Shown here piece after piece: positions 8,774 through 19,355 of a DNA stretch of 64,000 nt. Position numbers and translations under genes: made by a program. Source of the DNA: Alphaproteobacteria bacterium (GTDB lineage: Bacteria; Pseudomonadota; Alphaproteobacteria; Micropepsales; Micropepsaceae); assembly GCA_021324545.1 (NCBI GenBank), contig JAJPIX010000009.1, positions 1-64,000 of the forward strand, given 5' to 3'. The notes beneath the pieces were generated by a model. It did not search any database and had not been told where the DNA came from. It saw nothing but the letters and a program-made list of their open reading frames with translations. Position 1 is the first letter of the stretch; every line of letters starts with the position of its first letter.

Positions 8774-9493
8774 CTATAGGCCGGGGGCACCGTTCTCAAC
8801 CGGCAGAAGCCCAAGCAGGAATTCCTGGTCCGGCCGGGCGGCAACGCGAATTTCGTGAAAGTTAAGCGCCAGAATTTCATCCGCTGCGGCCGCGCTGATG
8901 CACGCCGCCAGGAGCCTTCTGCAATGCGCGTCAAGGCCGGCCGCGCGGACGCGTTCGGCAAAAATGCGCGCAGCGCGCGGCGAAAAGAACAGCGCCGCAT
9001 CGAGCGCATTGCCACGAAGGCTGTCAATGAGCAGGGACGGCGTCTTGAGGGCCCTGGCCTCATAGAGCGACACGCGCCGGACGACAAAACCCGCCGTCTC
9101 AAGCGCGCCAAAATGATCGGCGACATGGATGCCGCCCACATGAAGGAGCGCGCCGGATCGGGCGGAGAGTTTGCGCGCAATCAGCGCGGCCAGATCTCCC
9201 GCATCGCCATCGGCGCTCTCGACATGGTGAAAGCCGAGCGCGCGGGCGACCTCGGCGCTGCGCCTGCCGACCGCAAAAACGGGAAGATCGCGCGCCGACA
9301 TGTGCAACGCCAGCGCGCGGATTCCGTTTGCGCTGGTCACGAGGACGGCCTGCACACCGTCGAGGGAAATGTCGGCAGTCTTCAGATAGCGCACCTCAAA
9401 GAGCGGCGCGATCACCGGCGCATGACCCATGCGTTCGAGTTTCGCCGCCGTATCGCGCGCTTCTTCGACGGGACGCGTGACAAGGACGCGCAT
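8774..9493 (-). CDS. hemD: uroporphyrinogen-III synthase
   Basis: 239 aa; [34 protein letters not shown]...[11 protein letters not shown]; adjacent to hemC. Confidence 0.88.
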   Translation of the reverse strand: MRVLVTRPVEEARDTAAKLERMGHAPVIAPLFEVRYLKTADISLDGVQAVLVTSANGIRALALHMSARDLPVFAVGRRSAEVARALGFHHVESADGDAGDLAALIARKLSARSGALLHVGGIHVADHFGALETAGFVVRRVSLYEARALKTPSLLIDSLRGNALDAALFFSPRAARIFAERVRAAGLDAHCRRLLAACISAAAADEILALNFHEIRVAARPDQEFLLGLLPVENGAPGL

Positions 9494-10416
9494 CAGCCGT
9501 TCAGCCAGGAAAGCACGCGCGGCCGGATGGACCGGCCGGCCTCGCGGCCCAGCCGTTCGGCATCCTTTCGGGCCTCTCCGGACAGCCGTTGCGAAAATCG
9601 GGCCGTTACCGCATCGCTGCCGTCGGGTGCGAGCACTTCGCCGGAAAATGCGAGAACGCCATCGGCGAATGTCGCAAGCCCCCCCATGGCGCTGGCGCAG
9701 GAGCCGCCAAGGCTTGCGGAAAAGCCGCGCTCACATGCAACGGCAACGGCGGTTGTCTCGTCGTTGATGTGTTGGACTGCGTCATTCGCCCGGCGATCGC
9801 CGTTGCGCGTTTCGACACCGATAGCCCCCTGCGCCAGCGCCGGCAGCCACTCCCCGGCGGGAAGAATTTGCCTTGCGTGGTGCTGCAGTCCCAGGCGCTT
9901 CAATCCGGCAAGCGCCAGCAGCATGGCGTCATACTGTCCCTCCTGGAGCTTGCGCAGGCGCGTATCCACGTTGCCGCGCAAAGGCATAATCTCGAGATCC
10001 GGGCGGGCGCGGCGGATCTGCGCCTGGCGCCGCACCGAACTTGTGCCGATGCGCGCGCCTTTCGGCAGCGCGGCGAGCGTGGCCGATACGGGAGAAAGAA
10101 ACGCATCGGACGGATCTTCCCGCGGCAGGCAGGCAATGATCGAAAGCCCATCCGCGAGAACGGGCGGCAGGTCCTTCATGGAATGGACAGCAAGATCGAT
10201 TTCGCCCCGCAGCAGCGCTTCTTCCAGCTCTTTCACGAAGAGCCCCTTGCCGCCGGCCTGGGCGAGCGGCCGGTCGGCGATGCGGTCCCCCGCCGTCTTT
10301 ATCGTCACGATCTGGCAGGCCGCATGGGGCGCAAGCGCCGTCTGTACCAGCCGGGCCTGCGCCAGGGCAAGCTGCGAGCCGCGCGTGCCGAGGCGAAGCG
10401 TTGGGATTTGCGGCAT
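9493..10416 (-). CDS. hemC: hydroxymethylbilane synthase (porphobilinogen deaminase)
   Basis: Start ATG 10416: [25 protein letters not shown]...[28 protein letters not shown]. Confidence 0.95.
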   Translation of the reverse strand: MPQIPTLRLGTRGSQLALAQARLVQTALAPHAACQIVTIKTAGDRIADRPLAQAGGKGLFVKELEEALLRGEIDLAVHSMKDLPPVLADGLSIIACLPREDPSDAFLSPVSATLAALPKGARIGTSSVRRQAQIRRARPDLEIMPLRGNVDTRLRKLQEGQYDAMLLALAGLKRLGLQHHARQILPAGEWLPALAQGAIGVETRNGDRRANDAVQHINDETTAVAVACERGFSASLGGSCASAMGGLATFADGVLAFSGEVLAPDGSDAVTARFSQRLSGEARKDAERLGREAGRSIRPRVLSWLNG

Positions 10417-10452
10417 GGATATATTCGCGTTAGAGCCGGAGCGGAAACTAGC

Positions 10453-11514
10453 ATGGCATCCCGGGCTTTGCGCATTTTCACCGTTCTGGGACTGGAAACG
10501 AGCTGCGACGAAACCGCCGCCGCCGTCGTCCGCGGGACAGCGCCCGGGCCGGGCGAAATTCTTTCCAACGTCGTGCTGAGCCAGATCGAGGAGCATCGCG
10601 CCTATGGCGGCGTGGTTCCCGAAATCGCGGCGCGGGCGCATGTCGAGAGCATCGACGCCATCGTGGAACAGGCGCTGGCCGAAGCGGGACTTCCGCTTGG
10701 CGATGTGGATGCGGTGGCGGCAACCGCAGGCCCCGGCCTGATCGGCGGCGTGATGGTGGGACTGATGACGGCAAAGGCCCTGGCGCTGGCCGGCGGCAAG
10801 CCGCTTGTCGCCGTCAATCATCTGGAAGCGCATGCGCTGACCGCGCGGCTGACGGAGGGCATCGGCTTTCCCTATCTCCTGCTTCTGATTTCCGGCGGCC
10901 ATTGCCAGTTGCTGGCGGTGGAAGGCGTCGGGCGCTTTCGCCTTTACGGAACCACCATCGACGATGCGGTGGGCGAAGCCTTCGACAAGGCGGCAAAGAT
11001 TCTGGCGCTGCCTTATCCCGGCGGTCCGAAGATCGAAGCACTGGCCAGACAGGGAGATGCCAAACGCGTGGCCTTGCCGCGGCCATTGCTGGGGCGCGAG
11101 GGCGCGGATTTTTCCTTTGCCGGACTGAAGACGGCATTGCGCCAGATCGCGGCGCGAAAGGAATTCGCCGGCGCCGATCTTGCGGCTGCTTTCCAGCAGG
11201 CGGTCATCGACGTGCTGGTGGACCGTTCGCGCGCGGCGATGAAAATGTTTTCGCGCGACTTTCCGGAATCTGCATCGCCCGCCTTCGTGGTGGCGGGCGG
11301 CGTGGCGGCGAACCGCGCCATCGGCGAGGCTCTTTCGGCGCTCGCGCGCGCGCAGGGCTTTGCCGCAAAAATTCCCCCGCCCGGGCTTTGCACCGACAAT
11401 GCGGCGATGATCGCCTGGGCGGGGGTGGAACGCTGCCAGCTTGGGCTGTTCGACATGCTGGCGGCCGCGCCGAAAGCCCGCTGGCCGCTGACGGCCCGGC
11501 TGGCCGGGCCATGA
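10453..11514 (+). CDS. tsaD: tRNA N6-adenosine threonylcarbamoyltransferase TsaD
   Basis: 353 aa; [50 protein letters not shown]. Confidence 0.96.
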   Translation: MASRALRIFTVLGLETSCDETAAAVVRGTAPGPGEILSNVVLSQIEEHRAYGGVVPEIAARAHVESIDAIVEQALAEAGLPLGDVDAVAATAGPGLIGGVMVGLMTAKALALAGGKPLVAVNHLEAHALTARLTEGIGFPYLLLLISGGHCQLLAVEGVGRFRLYGTTIDDAVGEAFDKAAKILALPYPGGPKIEALARQGDAKRVALPRPLLGREGADFSFAGLKTALRQIAARKEFAGADLAAAFQQAVIDVLVDRSRAAMKMFSRDFPESASPAFVVAGGVAANRAIGEALSALARAQGFAAKIPPPGLCTDNAAMIAWAGVERCQLGLFDMLAAAPKARWPLTARLAGP

Positions 11515-11516
11515 GA

Positions 11517-11639
11517 TCAGGCGGTGAACTGCGCCAGCGAGAGAAAGCCAAGCGCGATAACCAATGCTGTGGTCAACGCGCCGATGATGTAATCGCTCAG
11601 GCGCGGGCCTTGGGCGGTGTGGTTTGCGAAGTGGGACAT
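11517..11639 (-). CDS. small single-TM protein (40 aa)
   Basis: MSHFANHTAQGPRLSDYIIGALTTALVIALGFLSLAQFTA; promoter-like TTGAAT-N17-TATATG upstream. Confidence 0.55.
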   Translation of the reverse strand: MSHFANHTAQGPRLSDYIIGALTTALVIALGFLSLAQFTA

Positions 11640-11688
11640 GATCGAAGCTCCATCCTTTGGCCGCCGGGGTTCGTTGCGGCGCAACATC

Positions 11689-11717
11689 CATATAGGCGGC
11701 TTATGATCGGTATTCAA
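11689..11717 (-). promoter_or_regulatory. sigma70-type promoter for the 40-aa membrane protein
   Basis: Minus strand TTGAAT-N17-TATATG in an AT-rich patch, about 50 nt upstream of ATG 11639. Confidence 0.4.
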
Positions 11718-11838
11718 TGAACAATATATATATCATTTACACTTCAATTCCGTGAAGATTGGTTGCCAAGCCATTGATTACGCTGGAATAAAGACAGGCC
11801 GGTAACAGCCGAAGGCTTTCCGCGCATGGGAGGAATGC

Positions 11839-12666
11839 ATGAAAGTGGGGACATGGAACATCAATTCCGTGCGGCAGCGCATCAATCTGGTCACCCGGTT
11901 CCTGCGGGCGGAGCAACCCGATGTTCTGTGCCTTCAGGAGACGAAGGTGGTGGACGAGCTTTTCCCGGCCGGGCCGCTTCGGCGGCTCGGCTATGTGCAT
12001 CAGGCGATCCGGGGGCAAAAGGGCTATCACGGCGTGGCCATCGTTTCGCGCCTGCCGTTCCGCAGCGTGGCAAGCGGCGATTTCTGCCGCGAAGGCCACG
12101 CGCGGCATCTTTGCGTGGTGCTTGAGAACGGCGTTGAGCTCAACAATTTCTACGTGCCGGCCGGCGGCGACATTCCCGATCCAAGGGTCAATCCGAAATT
12201 CGCGCACAAGCTTGCGTTTCTTTCCGCGATGGCGCGCGCCTTCAGGAACCGGCCGCATGACCGCCGGGCGCCCGTCGTGCTTGTGGGGGATCTCAACGTG
12301 GCGCCGCTCGAAAACGATGTGTGGAACCACAAACAGCTTCTGGACGTGGTGAGCCACACCCCCATCGAGACCGAACTGCTGGCCGAGGTGAAAGACGCCT
12401 TCGCCTGGAGCGACATCGCGCGCGATGAATTCGTGCCGCACGACCGGAAGCTCTATTCCTGGTGGAGCTATCGCGCAGCCGACTGGCGCGCCTCCGATCG
12501 CGGCCGCAGGCTGGACCATATCTGGGTGAGCCCGGGACTGAAGGGCGCGGCCACCCATCACGCAATTCACAAGAAGCTGCGCGGCTGGAAAGGGGCATCC
12601 GATCATGTGCCGGTGGTGGCGGAATTTGCGCTTCAGCCGGCGAAGGATTGCCGGCCGCCGCCCTGA
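11839..12666 (+). CDS. xthA: exodeoxyribonuclease III
   Basis: 275 aa; MKVGTWNINSVRQRINLVTRFLRAEQPDVLCLQETKV...GASDHVPVVAEF. Confidence 0.94.
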   Translation: MKVGTWNINSVRQRINLVTRFLRAEQPDVLCLQETKVVDELFPAGPLRRLGYVHQAIRGQKGYHGVAIVSRLPFRSVASGDFCREGHARHLCVVLENGVELNNFYVPAGGDIPDPRVNPKFAHKLAFLSAMARAFRNRPHDRRAPVVLVGDLNVAPLENDVWNHKQLLDVVSHTPIETELLAEVKDAFAWSDIARDEFVPHDRKLYSWWSYRAADWRASDRGRRLDHIWVSPGLKGAATHHAIHKKLRGWKGASDHVPVVAEFALQPAKDCRPPP

Positions 12667-12805
12667 ACAGCGCCATGTGCAGGCGAATCCGGCGGATGAG
12701 AACGCGCGCGCGCCGCTGAAAGGCTTTCATCTCGGCCGTGTGCAGGCCCGTCTTCATCGCGTTCCTGTTGCCGCGCGGGGCGCCGCCTCTGTTGGCAGGG
12801 GTCAT
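12293..12805 (-). CDS. conserved short GGAPRGNRNAMKTGLHTAEM protein; reading frame continues antisense into xthA
   Basis: ATG 12805 overlaps the stop of the upstream ORF (ATGA); only about the first 50 aa look family-like. Confidence 0.5.
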   Translation of the reverse strand: MTPANRGGAPRGNRNAMKTGLHTAEMKAFQRRARVLIRRIRLHMALFRAAAGNPSPAEAQIPPPPAHDRMPLSSRAASCELRDGWPRPSVPGSPRYGPACGRDRRRASRLRDSSTRNRASGRAARIHRARCRSRRRRLSPRPAVRSRWGCGSPRPEAVCGSTHRFRAAPR

Positions 12806-13128
12806 TTTCCGCCATCCGCCGGGAGGTTGTTTTCAGATTTTTTCGGAGGGTGTCCCCGGTGTTCGACCACGACGCGGTGGGTGCTTTCGCGCGCGTTTTG
12901 CAGCAGAAGCGCCGCCGCAGCCGAGCGCGCGCGGATCATGCGCGCGGCGGTGTCCATGGCCTTGAGCCGCCAATCCCAGCTTTGCGGGCCCGGCTCCACG
13001 GCGAACTGCACGCAATAGTCCAGGAATTTGCCGGCTTCGTTCAGGTCTTTTTCCAGAAGGGCAAGCGCCCTGGCCTGCCCCTCCTTCCGTTGCGCCGGGC
13101 CTGACCCGGCTTGGGCTTTCATACTCAT
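12802..13128 (-). CDS. conserved hypothetical protein (108 aa)
   Basis: Helical protein ...RLKAMDTAARMIRARSAAAALLLQNARESTHRVVVEHRG...; strong promoter immediately upstream. Confidence 0.6.
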   Translation of the reverse strand: MSMKAQAGSGPAQRKEGQARALALLEKDLNEAGKFLDYCVQFAVEPGPQSWDWRLKAMDTAARMIRARSAAAALLLQNARESTHRVVVEHRGHPPKKSENNLPADGGK

Positions 13129-13136
13129 GAAGGGGA

Positions 13137-13165
13137 ATATAACGCGGTATAAGGACCGTAGTCAA
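13137..13165 (-). promoter_or_regulatory. sigma70-type promoter TTGACT-N17-TTATAT
   Basis: -35 at 13160-13165, -10 at 13137-13142, 17-bp spacer; GTAC-N7-GTTC (13166-13180) abuts the -35. Confidence 0.65.
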
Positions 13166-13310
13166 GAACAAAACGGGTACATTTGCCATGCCGCCTGCCC
13201 CGGGGCCGAAGACAGGGAAAGGCGGGCGATCAGGCCGGAGAGGGTTTTGCGATCGCGCTTGCGAGCGCCAGGCCTACGGACAAGCTCAATGCAGGCGATT
13301 TCTTCTCGCC

Positions 13311-14465
13311 CTAATGCCGCGTGTCCGAATGCCAGAAGGGTGGGGTGTGGACGAAGTCCTTCCAGACCTTCTTGCCGCGTGTCCAGGTCTTGTTGGCGCG
13401 GTCGAGGTGATAGCCGTAAACGATTCCGGCGGCGAAGGAGACTTCGGGCTTCGGCGCGCGGTTGCGCGGGCCTTCGCCATTGACGAGCTTCTGCAGGGTC
13501 TGCCGCGCCACCACCACGTCATTGAGCGCGCCCAGGATGTCCTGCATGGCGGTCATGCGCTTCTGAAACCTGGCGATGCGGCCGCTTTCATAAAGCGGCG
13601 CAAAAAACTCGCAGGTGTAACGCATCTTCTTGAGCGCGATGCGCAGCTTGTGCCGCTCGCCATCGGAAAGATGGTTGAGATGCCTGCCGCGCTTCTTCAG
13701 ATGCCGGAAGCGGTGATCGAGCATGCGATCGGCAACCTTGACGGCGGGCATTTCGAACGCGATGTGGCCCTTTGTGATCTTGCCGCGGCCTGAAGCTTCG
13801 AACCAGATGCGCCGGTCAAGCGCTTCGGTGAGATCCGCCATGAAGCCCGCAAAGGCGGGGCTGGAAACATAGGTCACCGCATAATCCCACGCGGTGTGGC
13901 GGGCTTCTTCGGCGCGCGTGCGCAGCTGTTCGAATGCGGCGTGCGCGTCGGTGTGCCTGGCCGCGGGCTCAAGCAGCTCGTTGACGAAAACATCGAGATC
14001 GCGCGCAGGCCCAAGCTTTTCCGACAGCCGCTTTGCCCTTTCGCGCAGGGCTTCAAGCGCGGGCGTGCGGAAATCGCCGCCGAAGGACGTGAGCGCCACG
14101 CGCAGCCTGCGGAAACCCACGCGCATCTGATGCACGCCTTCGACTTCGCGCCCGTCGATGACGGCGGGAATGTTGGCGGCGATGTGCCATTTGCACTGAA
14201 GCAGGGTCAGGCGGAACGCATCTTCCGCCGCCACATCGGCGGGCAGGATGGCGGGCCGGGGCCGGACCGCCATGGGCTTCCGGCGCGCGCGCCCCGCGGC
14301 CCCCGCCTCGGCTTCGATCAGGACCGGAAGCGCATGGGCCCCTTCGGCAAACCGGTGCGGCCGCAGAATTTCATCCGGTTCCTTGAGATCGAATTCGAAC
14401 TGCCGGCCCATGACTCTGCATCGCGCGGCCCGCAACGGCCGGCCGGCGCATCCTTCCCCTGACAC
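13311..14465 (-). CDS. CHAD domain-containing protein
   Basis: 384 aa; VEGVHQMRVGFRRLRVALTSF...LSEKLGPARDLDVF...HKLRIALKKMRYTCEFF. Confidence 0.88.
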   Translation of the reverse strand: MSGEGCAGRPLRAARCRVMGRQFEFDLKEPDEILRPHRFAEGAHALPVLIEAEAGAAGRARRKPMAVRPRPAILPADVAAEDAFRLTLLQCKWHIAANIPAVIDGREVEGVHQMRVGFRRLRVALTSFGGDFRTPALEALRERAKRLSEKLGPARDLDVFVNELLEPAARHTDAHAAFEQLRTRAEEARHTAWDYAVTYVSSPAFAGFMADLTEALDRRIWFEASGRGKITKGHIAFEMPAVKVADRMLDHRFRHLKKRGRHLNHLSDGERHKLRIALKKMRYTCEFFAPLYESGRIARFQKRMTAMQDILGALNDVVVARQTLQKLVNGEGPRNRAPKPEVSFAAGIVYGYHLDRANKTWTRGKKVWKDFVHTPPFWHSDTRH

Positions 14466-14635
14466 GTACCCAAGGCGCCGATTCAGGCATGAAACAAAAC
14501 CGCCATCAATCGCGCCGAAGCGATGTTCTGACGCAGCGGAAAATTTCGACGGTCACAATTCAAGATATTGTCGGGACATGGCAAATCGCTGCTAACCGTG
14601 GTTGGCTGCAAATGAAACGGAGTCATCCACAGCTT

Positions 14636-15658
14636 TCAACGGCTGCGCGCCATGGCCGCGATGTTGAAAAGCGCCCGGCCGACAGCGGCTTCGACGGGAA
14701 CGGCCGTCGTGCGGCTGAGCGCTTCGGCGTCCAGCAGCTGGTCGAGCGCATCCAGAATCCGCTCTTCGGGCCAGCGTGAAACCTGCGCCTTGAACGACGC
14801 CGCGCGGCTGAAGTGGATCTGGGGCCAGCCCTTGCGCATGGCGACATCCATGCTTTCGCCGCGGCCGGTTGCAACCTTGACCTGCAACAGGCGCTGAAAA
14901 TGCGACATGGCCGGGCGCAGGATCGCGGTTGCGGATGCGCCCGCCGACCACAGTTTTTCGAGCGCAACATCGAGCCCCTTCAGATCGCCCTCGCCCAGCG
15001 CATCGCACACCGCTTCGACACGCGCCTCGGATTCATCGCCCAGAATCGCGCGCACCTCTTCCAGGCCGATGCTTTTTCCGGGCCCGGCATAGAGCAACAG
15101 CTTCTCGATCTCGCGGCGCGTGGTGCCGCGATCGGCGCCCAGATGCGCGACCGCAAAATCAAGCGCATCGGCGGAGATGGCGACGTTGTCGGCCTTGAGC
15201 GCGGCGCGCAGCAGATCGGCGATGCCGCCTTCGTTGTCCGGATAGCAGGCGACGGCGGCGGCATTGCCGGCGGCCTCGAACACGCCGCGCAGCGCGGAGG
15301 TTTTCTGGAGATCGCCGCTTTCGACGACGATGAGCGATTCCCCCACCGGCTCTTCGAGAACCCGTTCGAAGATTCCGGCCAGTCCGTTTCCCGCGCCGCG
15401 CACCCACACCAGGCGCCGCCCGCCCAGCATGGAAATCGCGGCCGCTTCATCGGCGAGCCGCGCGGGGTCTTTCTCGAGGGCGTCTCCGGAGAGTTCCGCA
15501 ACGCGGAACGGATCCTTCAGGTCTTCGACGACGGTGCGCGCAAGTTTTTCGGCGCGCTCGCGCACAAGTCCCTCGTCGGGGCCGTAGATGAGCGCGGCCA
15601 GAAGATTCTTCGGCGGCTTTGCGACAAAACGGTCGGCATCGGCGGTCGTCACCCTCAT
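14636..15658 (-). CDS. holA: DNA polymerase III subunit delta
   Basis: [39 protein letters not shown]...; downstream of leuS-lptE, ATGA overlap. Confidence 0.9.
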   Translation of the reverse strand: MRVTTADADRFVAKPPKNLLAALIYGPDEGLVRERAEKLARTVVEDLKDPFRVAELSGDALEKDPARLADEAAAISMLGGRRLVWVRGAGNGLAGIFERVLEEPVGESLIVVESGDLQKTSALRGVFEAAGNAAAVACYPDNEGGIADLLRAALKADNVAISADALDFAVAHLGADRGTTRREIEKLLLYAGPGKSIGLEEVRAILGDESEARVEAVCDALGEGDLKGLDVALEKLWSAGASATAILRPAMSHFQRLLQVKVATGRGESMDVAMRKGWPQIHFSRAASFKAQVSRWPEERILDALDQLLDAEALSRTTAVPVEAAVGRALFNIAAMARSR

Positions 15659-16209
15659 CGCGCGCCACCGGAATGATGGGCAAACCACACCGCCAGATCG
15701 AGCTTCAGCCGGTTGGCGATTTCATCGGCCGCGCGCCGCTGGGCATCCAGTTTGGCGGCCTCGGTGGCATAGGCGCCCGCCGAAGATGCGGTGACGTTAT
15801 AGGAGCCAAGCGCATCTTCCTCGCCCTTGGTGAGGACATCGCCTTTGGGCGTGGTCAGGCGGTAATCGACATCGAGCCGGTAGTTGTAACGCGTGGTGAT
15901 GATTTCATTGATCGTCTTGCCGGCGCCGACCGGGACCGTCTGGTTCTGCACGGCCACGGGATAGGTTTTCTCGCGATAGGTGATGGCAAGACGATATTGC
16001 GCGCCGGCCGCCGAGCCGCCGGCATCGAGAAGATCGATCAGCGTGTTGCGCAGCTCATAGCCCACGCTTTCCGGAACCGGCTCCACATAGATCGCATGGA
16101 AGGCGGCAACGGTTCCCGGCGCGCCGCTGAAGCTGCCGTACAGCGGGCGAAACCCGCAGGCCGAAAGCGCAACGGCGGCAAACACGGCGAAGAAGCTGCG
16201 GGCCTTCAT
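15655..16209 (-). CDS. lptE: LPS-assembly lipoprotein LptE
   Basis: 184 aa lipoprotein [12 protein letters not shown]; overlaps leuS and holA by 4 nt each. Confidence 0.9.
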   Translation of the reverse strand: MKARSFFAVFAAVALSACGFRPLYGSFSGAPGTVAAFHAIYVEPVPESVGYELRNTLIDLLDAGGSAAGAQYRLAITYREKTYPVAVQNQTVPVGAGKTINEIITTRYNYRLDVDYRLTTPKGDVLTKGEEDALGSYNVTASSAGAYATEAAKLDAQRRAADEIANRLKLDLAVWFAHHSGGAR

Positions 16210-18743
16210 GCGACGATGTTCACGATCCGCTCGGGCACGACGATAACACGGCGCGGCGTCTTGCCCCCGAGCGCCCGGGCCACAGGTTCCAGCAAAAGGG
16301 CCGCCTGCTCGACGGCTTTGCTGTCCAGCCCGCGCGCCAGCTCGAGCGTTCCCCGGAGCTTGCCGTTGACCTGGACGGCGATCGTCACGGTATCGGACCG
16401 GACGAGCGCCGGATCGGCCTTGGGCCAGGGCGTTTCGATGACAAGCTGCCGGTGCCCCAGGGCCCGCCAGCAGCTTTCGGCCAGATGCGGCATCATCGGG
16501 CCGATGAGCAGCACCAGCGTTTCCAGCGCTTCGCGCCGGACCGCGCCATCGATCTTCGCATCGGCCGGCATGGCGTTGGCGAGCGAATAGATCTGGGCGA
16601 CCGCGCGGTTGAAGCGCAGGTTTTCCAGATCTTCGGTGACCGCGGCGATGGCGCGATGCGTGGCGCGGCGAAGGTCGAGCGCATCCGCCGCCAGATCCTT
16701 CGGCAGCGGCGTTCCCGGCGGCGGCAGATTTGCGGCTTCCTCCACCAGGCGCCAGACGCGCTGCACGAAACGCCAGGAGCCTTCCGCGCCTTCGTCGGTC
16801 CATTCGATGTCGCGTTCGGGCGGGGTATCCGAGAGCATGAACCAGCGGATCGTGTCGGCGCCGTAAATGTCGATGATGGTTTCCGGCGCGATGACGTTTT
16901 TCCTGGATTTCGACATCTTCTCGGAATGGCCGATCACCGCTTCGGTGTTCGTGCCCCTGAGATAGGCCTTGCCGGCGCGCTTTTCGATCTCGCCGGGCTC
17001 CAGCCATTCGCCATTCGGCGCCCGGTAGGTTTCGTGGCAAACCATGCCTTGCGTGAAAAGGCCCGCGAAAGGCTCGTCCACATTCACATAGCCGAATTTG
17101 TGCAGGCCGCGGGTGAAGAAGCGCGCATAGAGCAGATGCAGAATCGCGTGTTCGATTCCGCCGATATACTGATCGACCGGCAGCCAGTAGCCCGCGGCCT
17201 TCGCATTGACCGGCGCCTGCGCGCGGTTGTCGGCAAAGCGGGCGAAGTACCACGAGGAATCCACGAATGTATCGAGCGTGTCGGTATCGCGCGTCGCCTT
17301 GCCGCCGCATTTCGGGCAGGCCACATGCTTCCACGCCGGGTGGTGTTCCAGCGGATTGCCCGGCTTGTCGAACGTCACATCGTCGGGAAGTTTGACGGGC
17401 AGATCGGCGGCCGGCACCACCCCGCAGGCCGGGCAATGGATCATGGGAATGGGACAGCCCCAATAGCGCTGGCGCGAAACCAGCCAGTCGCGCAGGCGAT
17501 AGTTGACCTCGCGCGTGCCCTTGCCTTCGGCCTGCAGCCTTCTGATCGCTTCGTTCCTGGCGCTTTCGACATCGAGACCGTCGAGAAAGCGGGAGTTCGC
17601 GAGCCTTCCGGGGCCGGTGTAGGCTTCATCGCCGATGACGAAATTCTTCTCCATGCCTTCGGGCACCACCACGGGCAGAACCGGAAGGCCGTATTTGCGC
17701 GCGAAATCCAGATCGCGCTGGTCGTGCGCGGGACAGCCGAAGATCGCGCCCGTGCCATAGGCCATCAGGACGAAATTGGCGACATAGACGGGAAGCTTCC
17801 AGCTTGCGTCGAAGGGATGGCTCGCCTTGAGGCCCGTGTCGTAGCCCAGCTTCTCGGCCGTCTCGATCGCTTCTTCGGCGGTGCCGATGCGGCGACATTC
17901 GGCGATGAAGGCCTGGAGCCTGCTGTCCTTCTTCGCAAGCTCTTCGGCCAGCGGATGATCGGGCGACAGCGCCACAAAGCTTGCGCCGAACAGCGTGTCG
18001 GGACGGGTGGAAAACACCTCCACCCGGCCGCCGTTCGACAGATCGAAGGAAAAGCGCGCGCCTTCCGACCGGCCGATCCAGTTCCGCTGCATCAGGCGCA
18101 CTTTTTCCGGCCAGCGGTCGAGCTTATCCAGCGCCGAAAGAAGATCGTCGGTGAACGCGGTGATGCGGAAGAACCATTGGCTGAGCTTGCGCCGCTCCAC
18201 GGGCGCGCCCGACCGCCAGCCGCGCCCGTCGATCACCTGCTCGTTGGCAAGCACGGTGTGATCCACCGGATCCCAGTTCACATCGGCTTCGGCGCGATAG
18301 ACAAGGCCCGCCTTGTAGAACTCCAGAAACAGCTGCTGCTGATGCGCGTAATATTCGACGTCGCAGGTGGCAAATTCGCGACTCCAGTCGATCGCCAGAC
18401 CCATCTGCTTGAGCTGGCTGCGCATGGCGGCGATGTTGGCATAGGTCCAGTCGCGCGGATGAATCCCCTTGTCCCGCGCGGCATTTTCCGCCGGAAGCCC
18501 GAACGCATCCCAGCCCATCGGATGCAGCACATTGTAGCCCTGCGCGCGGCGGAAACGCGCCAGCACATCGCCCATCGTATAGTTGCGCACATGCCCCATG
18601 TGGATGCGCCCCGACGGATAGGGAAACATCTCGAGCACGTAGCACTTGGGCTTCTGCGAATCGTTGGACGCCGCAAAGGCGTTGCGGGCGGACCATTCCG
18701 CCTGCCACGCTTTTTCCGATTCCTTGGCGTTATAACGCGCCAT
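16206..18743 (-). CDS. leuS: leucyl-tRNA synthetase
   Basis: 845 aa; [26 protein letters not shown] motif region, KMSKSRKN. Confidence 0.98.
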   Translation of the reverse strand: MARYNAKESEKAWQAEWSARNAFAASNDSQKPKCYVLEMFPYPSGRIHMGHVRNYTMGDVLARFRRAQGYNVLHPMGWDAFGLPAENAARDKGIHPRDWTYANIAAMRSQLKQMGLAIDWSREFATCDVEYYAHQQQLFLEFYKAGLVYRAEADVNWDPVDHTVLANEQVIDGRGWRSGAPVERRKLSQWFFRITAFTDDLLSALDKLDRWPEKVRLMQRNWIGRSEGARFSFDLSNGGRVEVFSTRPDTLFGASFVALSPDHPLAEELAKKDSRLQAFIAECRRIGTAEEAIETAEKLGYDTGLKASHPFDASWKLPVYVANFVLMAYGTGAIFGCPAHDQRDLDFARKYGLPVLPVVVPEGMEKNFVIGDEAYTGPGRLANSRFLDGLDVESARNEAIRRLQAEGKGTREVNYRLRDWLVSRQRYWGCPIPMIHCPACGVVPAADLPVKLPDDVTFDKPGNPLEHHPAWKHVACPKCGGKATRDTDTLDTFVDSSWYFARFADNRAQAPVNAKAAGYWLPVDQYIGGIEHAILHLLYARFFTRGLHKFGYVNVDEPFAGLFTQGMVCHETYRAPNGEWLEPGEIEKRAGKAYLRGTNTEAVIGHSEKMSKSRKNVIAPETIIDIYGADTIRWFMLSDTPPERDIEWTDEGAEGSWRFVQRVWRLVEEAANLPPPGTPLPKDLAADALDLRRATHRAIAAVTEDLENLRFNRAVAQIYSLANAMPADAKIDGAVRREALETLVLLIGPMMPHLAESCWRALGHRQLVIETPWPKADPALVRSDTVTIAVQVNGKLRGTLELARGLDSKAVEQAALLLEPVARALGGKTPRRVIVVPERIVNIVA

Positions 18744-18815
18744 AGCCTCGTTCCCTCGCCCGCTTGCCTTGCGCTGAAAGCCGGCGGACGGGAAAAGGCT
18801 TACAGCGCGTTTGGA

Positions 18816-19271
18816 CTAACTGCCAGCACCCTCGGCCGCGAGCTTGAGCTCGCGGGCGCGCGTCAGGATTGCGTCTTCCAGCTTGGTGGCCGTGTCGGGA
18901 TTGACCTGGGCGTCCACCCAGCCGTCGGCCGAATGAATCTGGCGGAAGACCGTGACCTTGAGCCCGTCGGCCCTCAGCCTCTGGTCCAGGATATAGATGG
19001 TGAGCTTCATCCGCTCGTTGGGGTTTTCGGGCGCCGAATACCAGTCGGTGATGATGACGCCGCCATAGGGATCGGCGGACGCCAGAGGCATGAAGGACAG
19101 CGTGTCGAGCGTGGCGTGCCAGAGGTATTTGTTCACGCCCAATGTGATGCGGCCGCTCGTGCCGGCAATGGCGCCGGTATCGGCGTTCACATCGTCGCTG
19201 CTGCTGGAGCCGCAGGCCGAAAGCAACAGGGCGGTCAGGCCGACAGCCACATAGCGCATGCAATTCTTCAT
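18816..19271 (-). CDS. DUF3576 domain lipoprotein
   Basis: 151 aa; LLLSACGSSSS lipobox; NKYLWHATLDTLSFMPLASADPYGGVIITDWYS. Confidence 0.88.
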   Translation of the reverse strand: MKNCMRYVAVGLTALLLSACGSSSSDDVNADTGAIAGTSGRITLGVNKYLWHATLDTLSFMPLASADPYGGVIITDWYSAPENPNERMKLTIYILDQRLRADGLKVTVFRQIHSADGWVDAQVNPDTATKLEDAILTRARELKLAAEGAGS

Positions 19272-19355
19272 GAATTTCCGTCCCGCGAGCCTTTGCGGCT
19301 TATACTTGGGGTGGTGGGTCCGCGCAACGCCTGCAAGGCGCCGGTTCTGCTGACA

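Noticed and set aside
8855-10579. 574-aa plus-strand ORF
   Set aside because: Antisense to hemD/hemC, which have clear family motifs
10417-11691. N-terminal extension of the hemC ORF (732 aa)
   Set aside because: Extension is antisense to tsaD; HemC starts at [15 protein letters not shown]
14466-14635. Possible ncRNA or DnaA box (TCATCCACA) upstream of the CHAD gene
   Set aside because: Single imperfect match, no supporting structure or cluster
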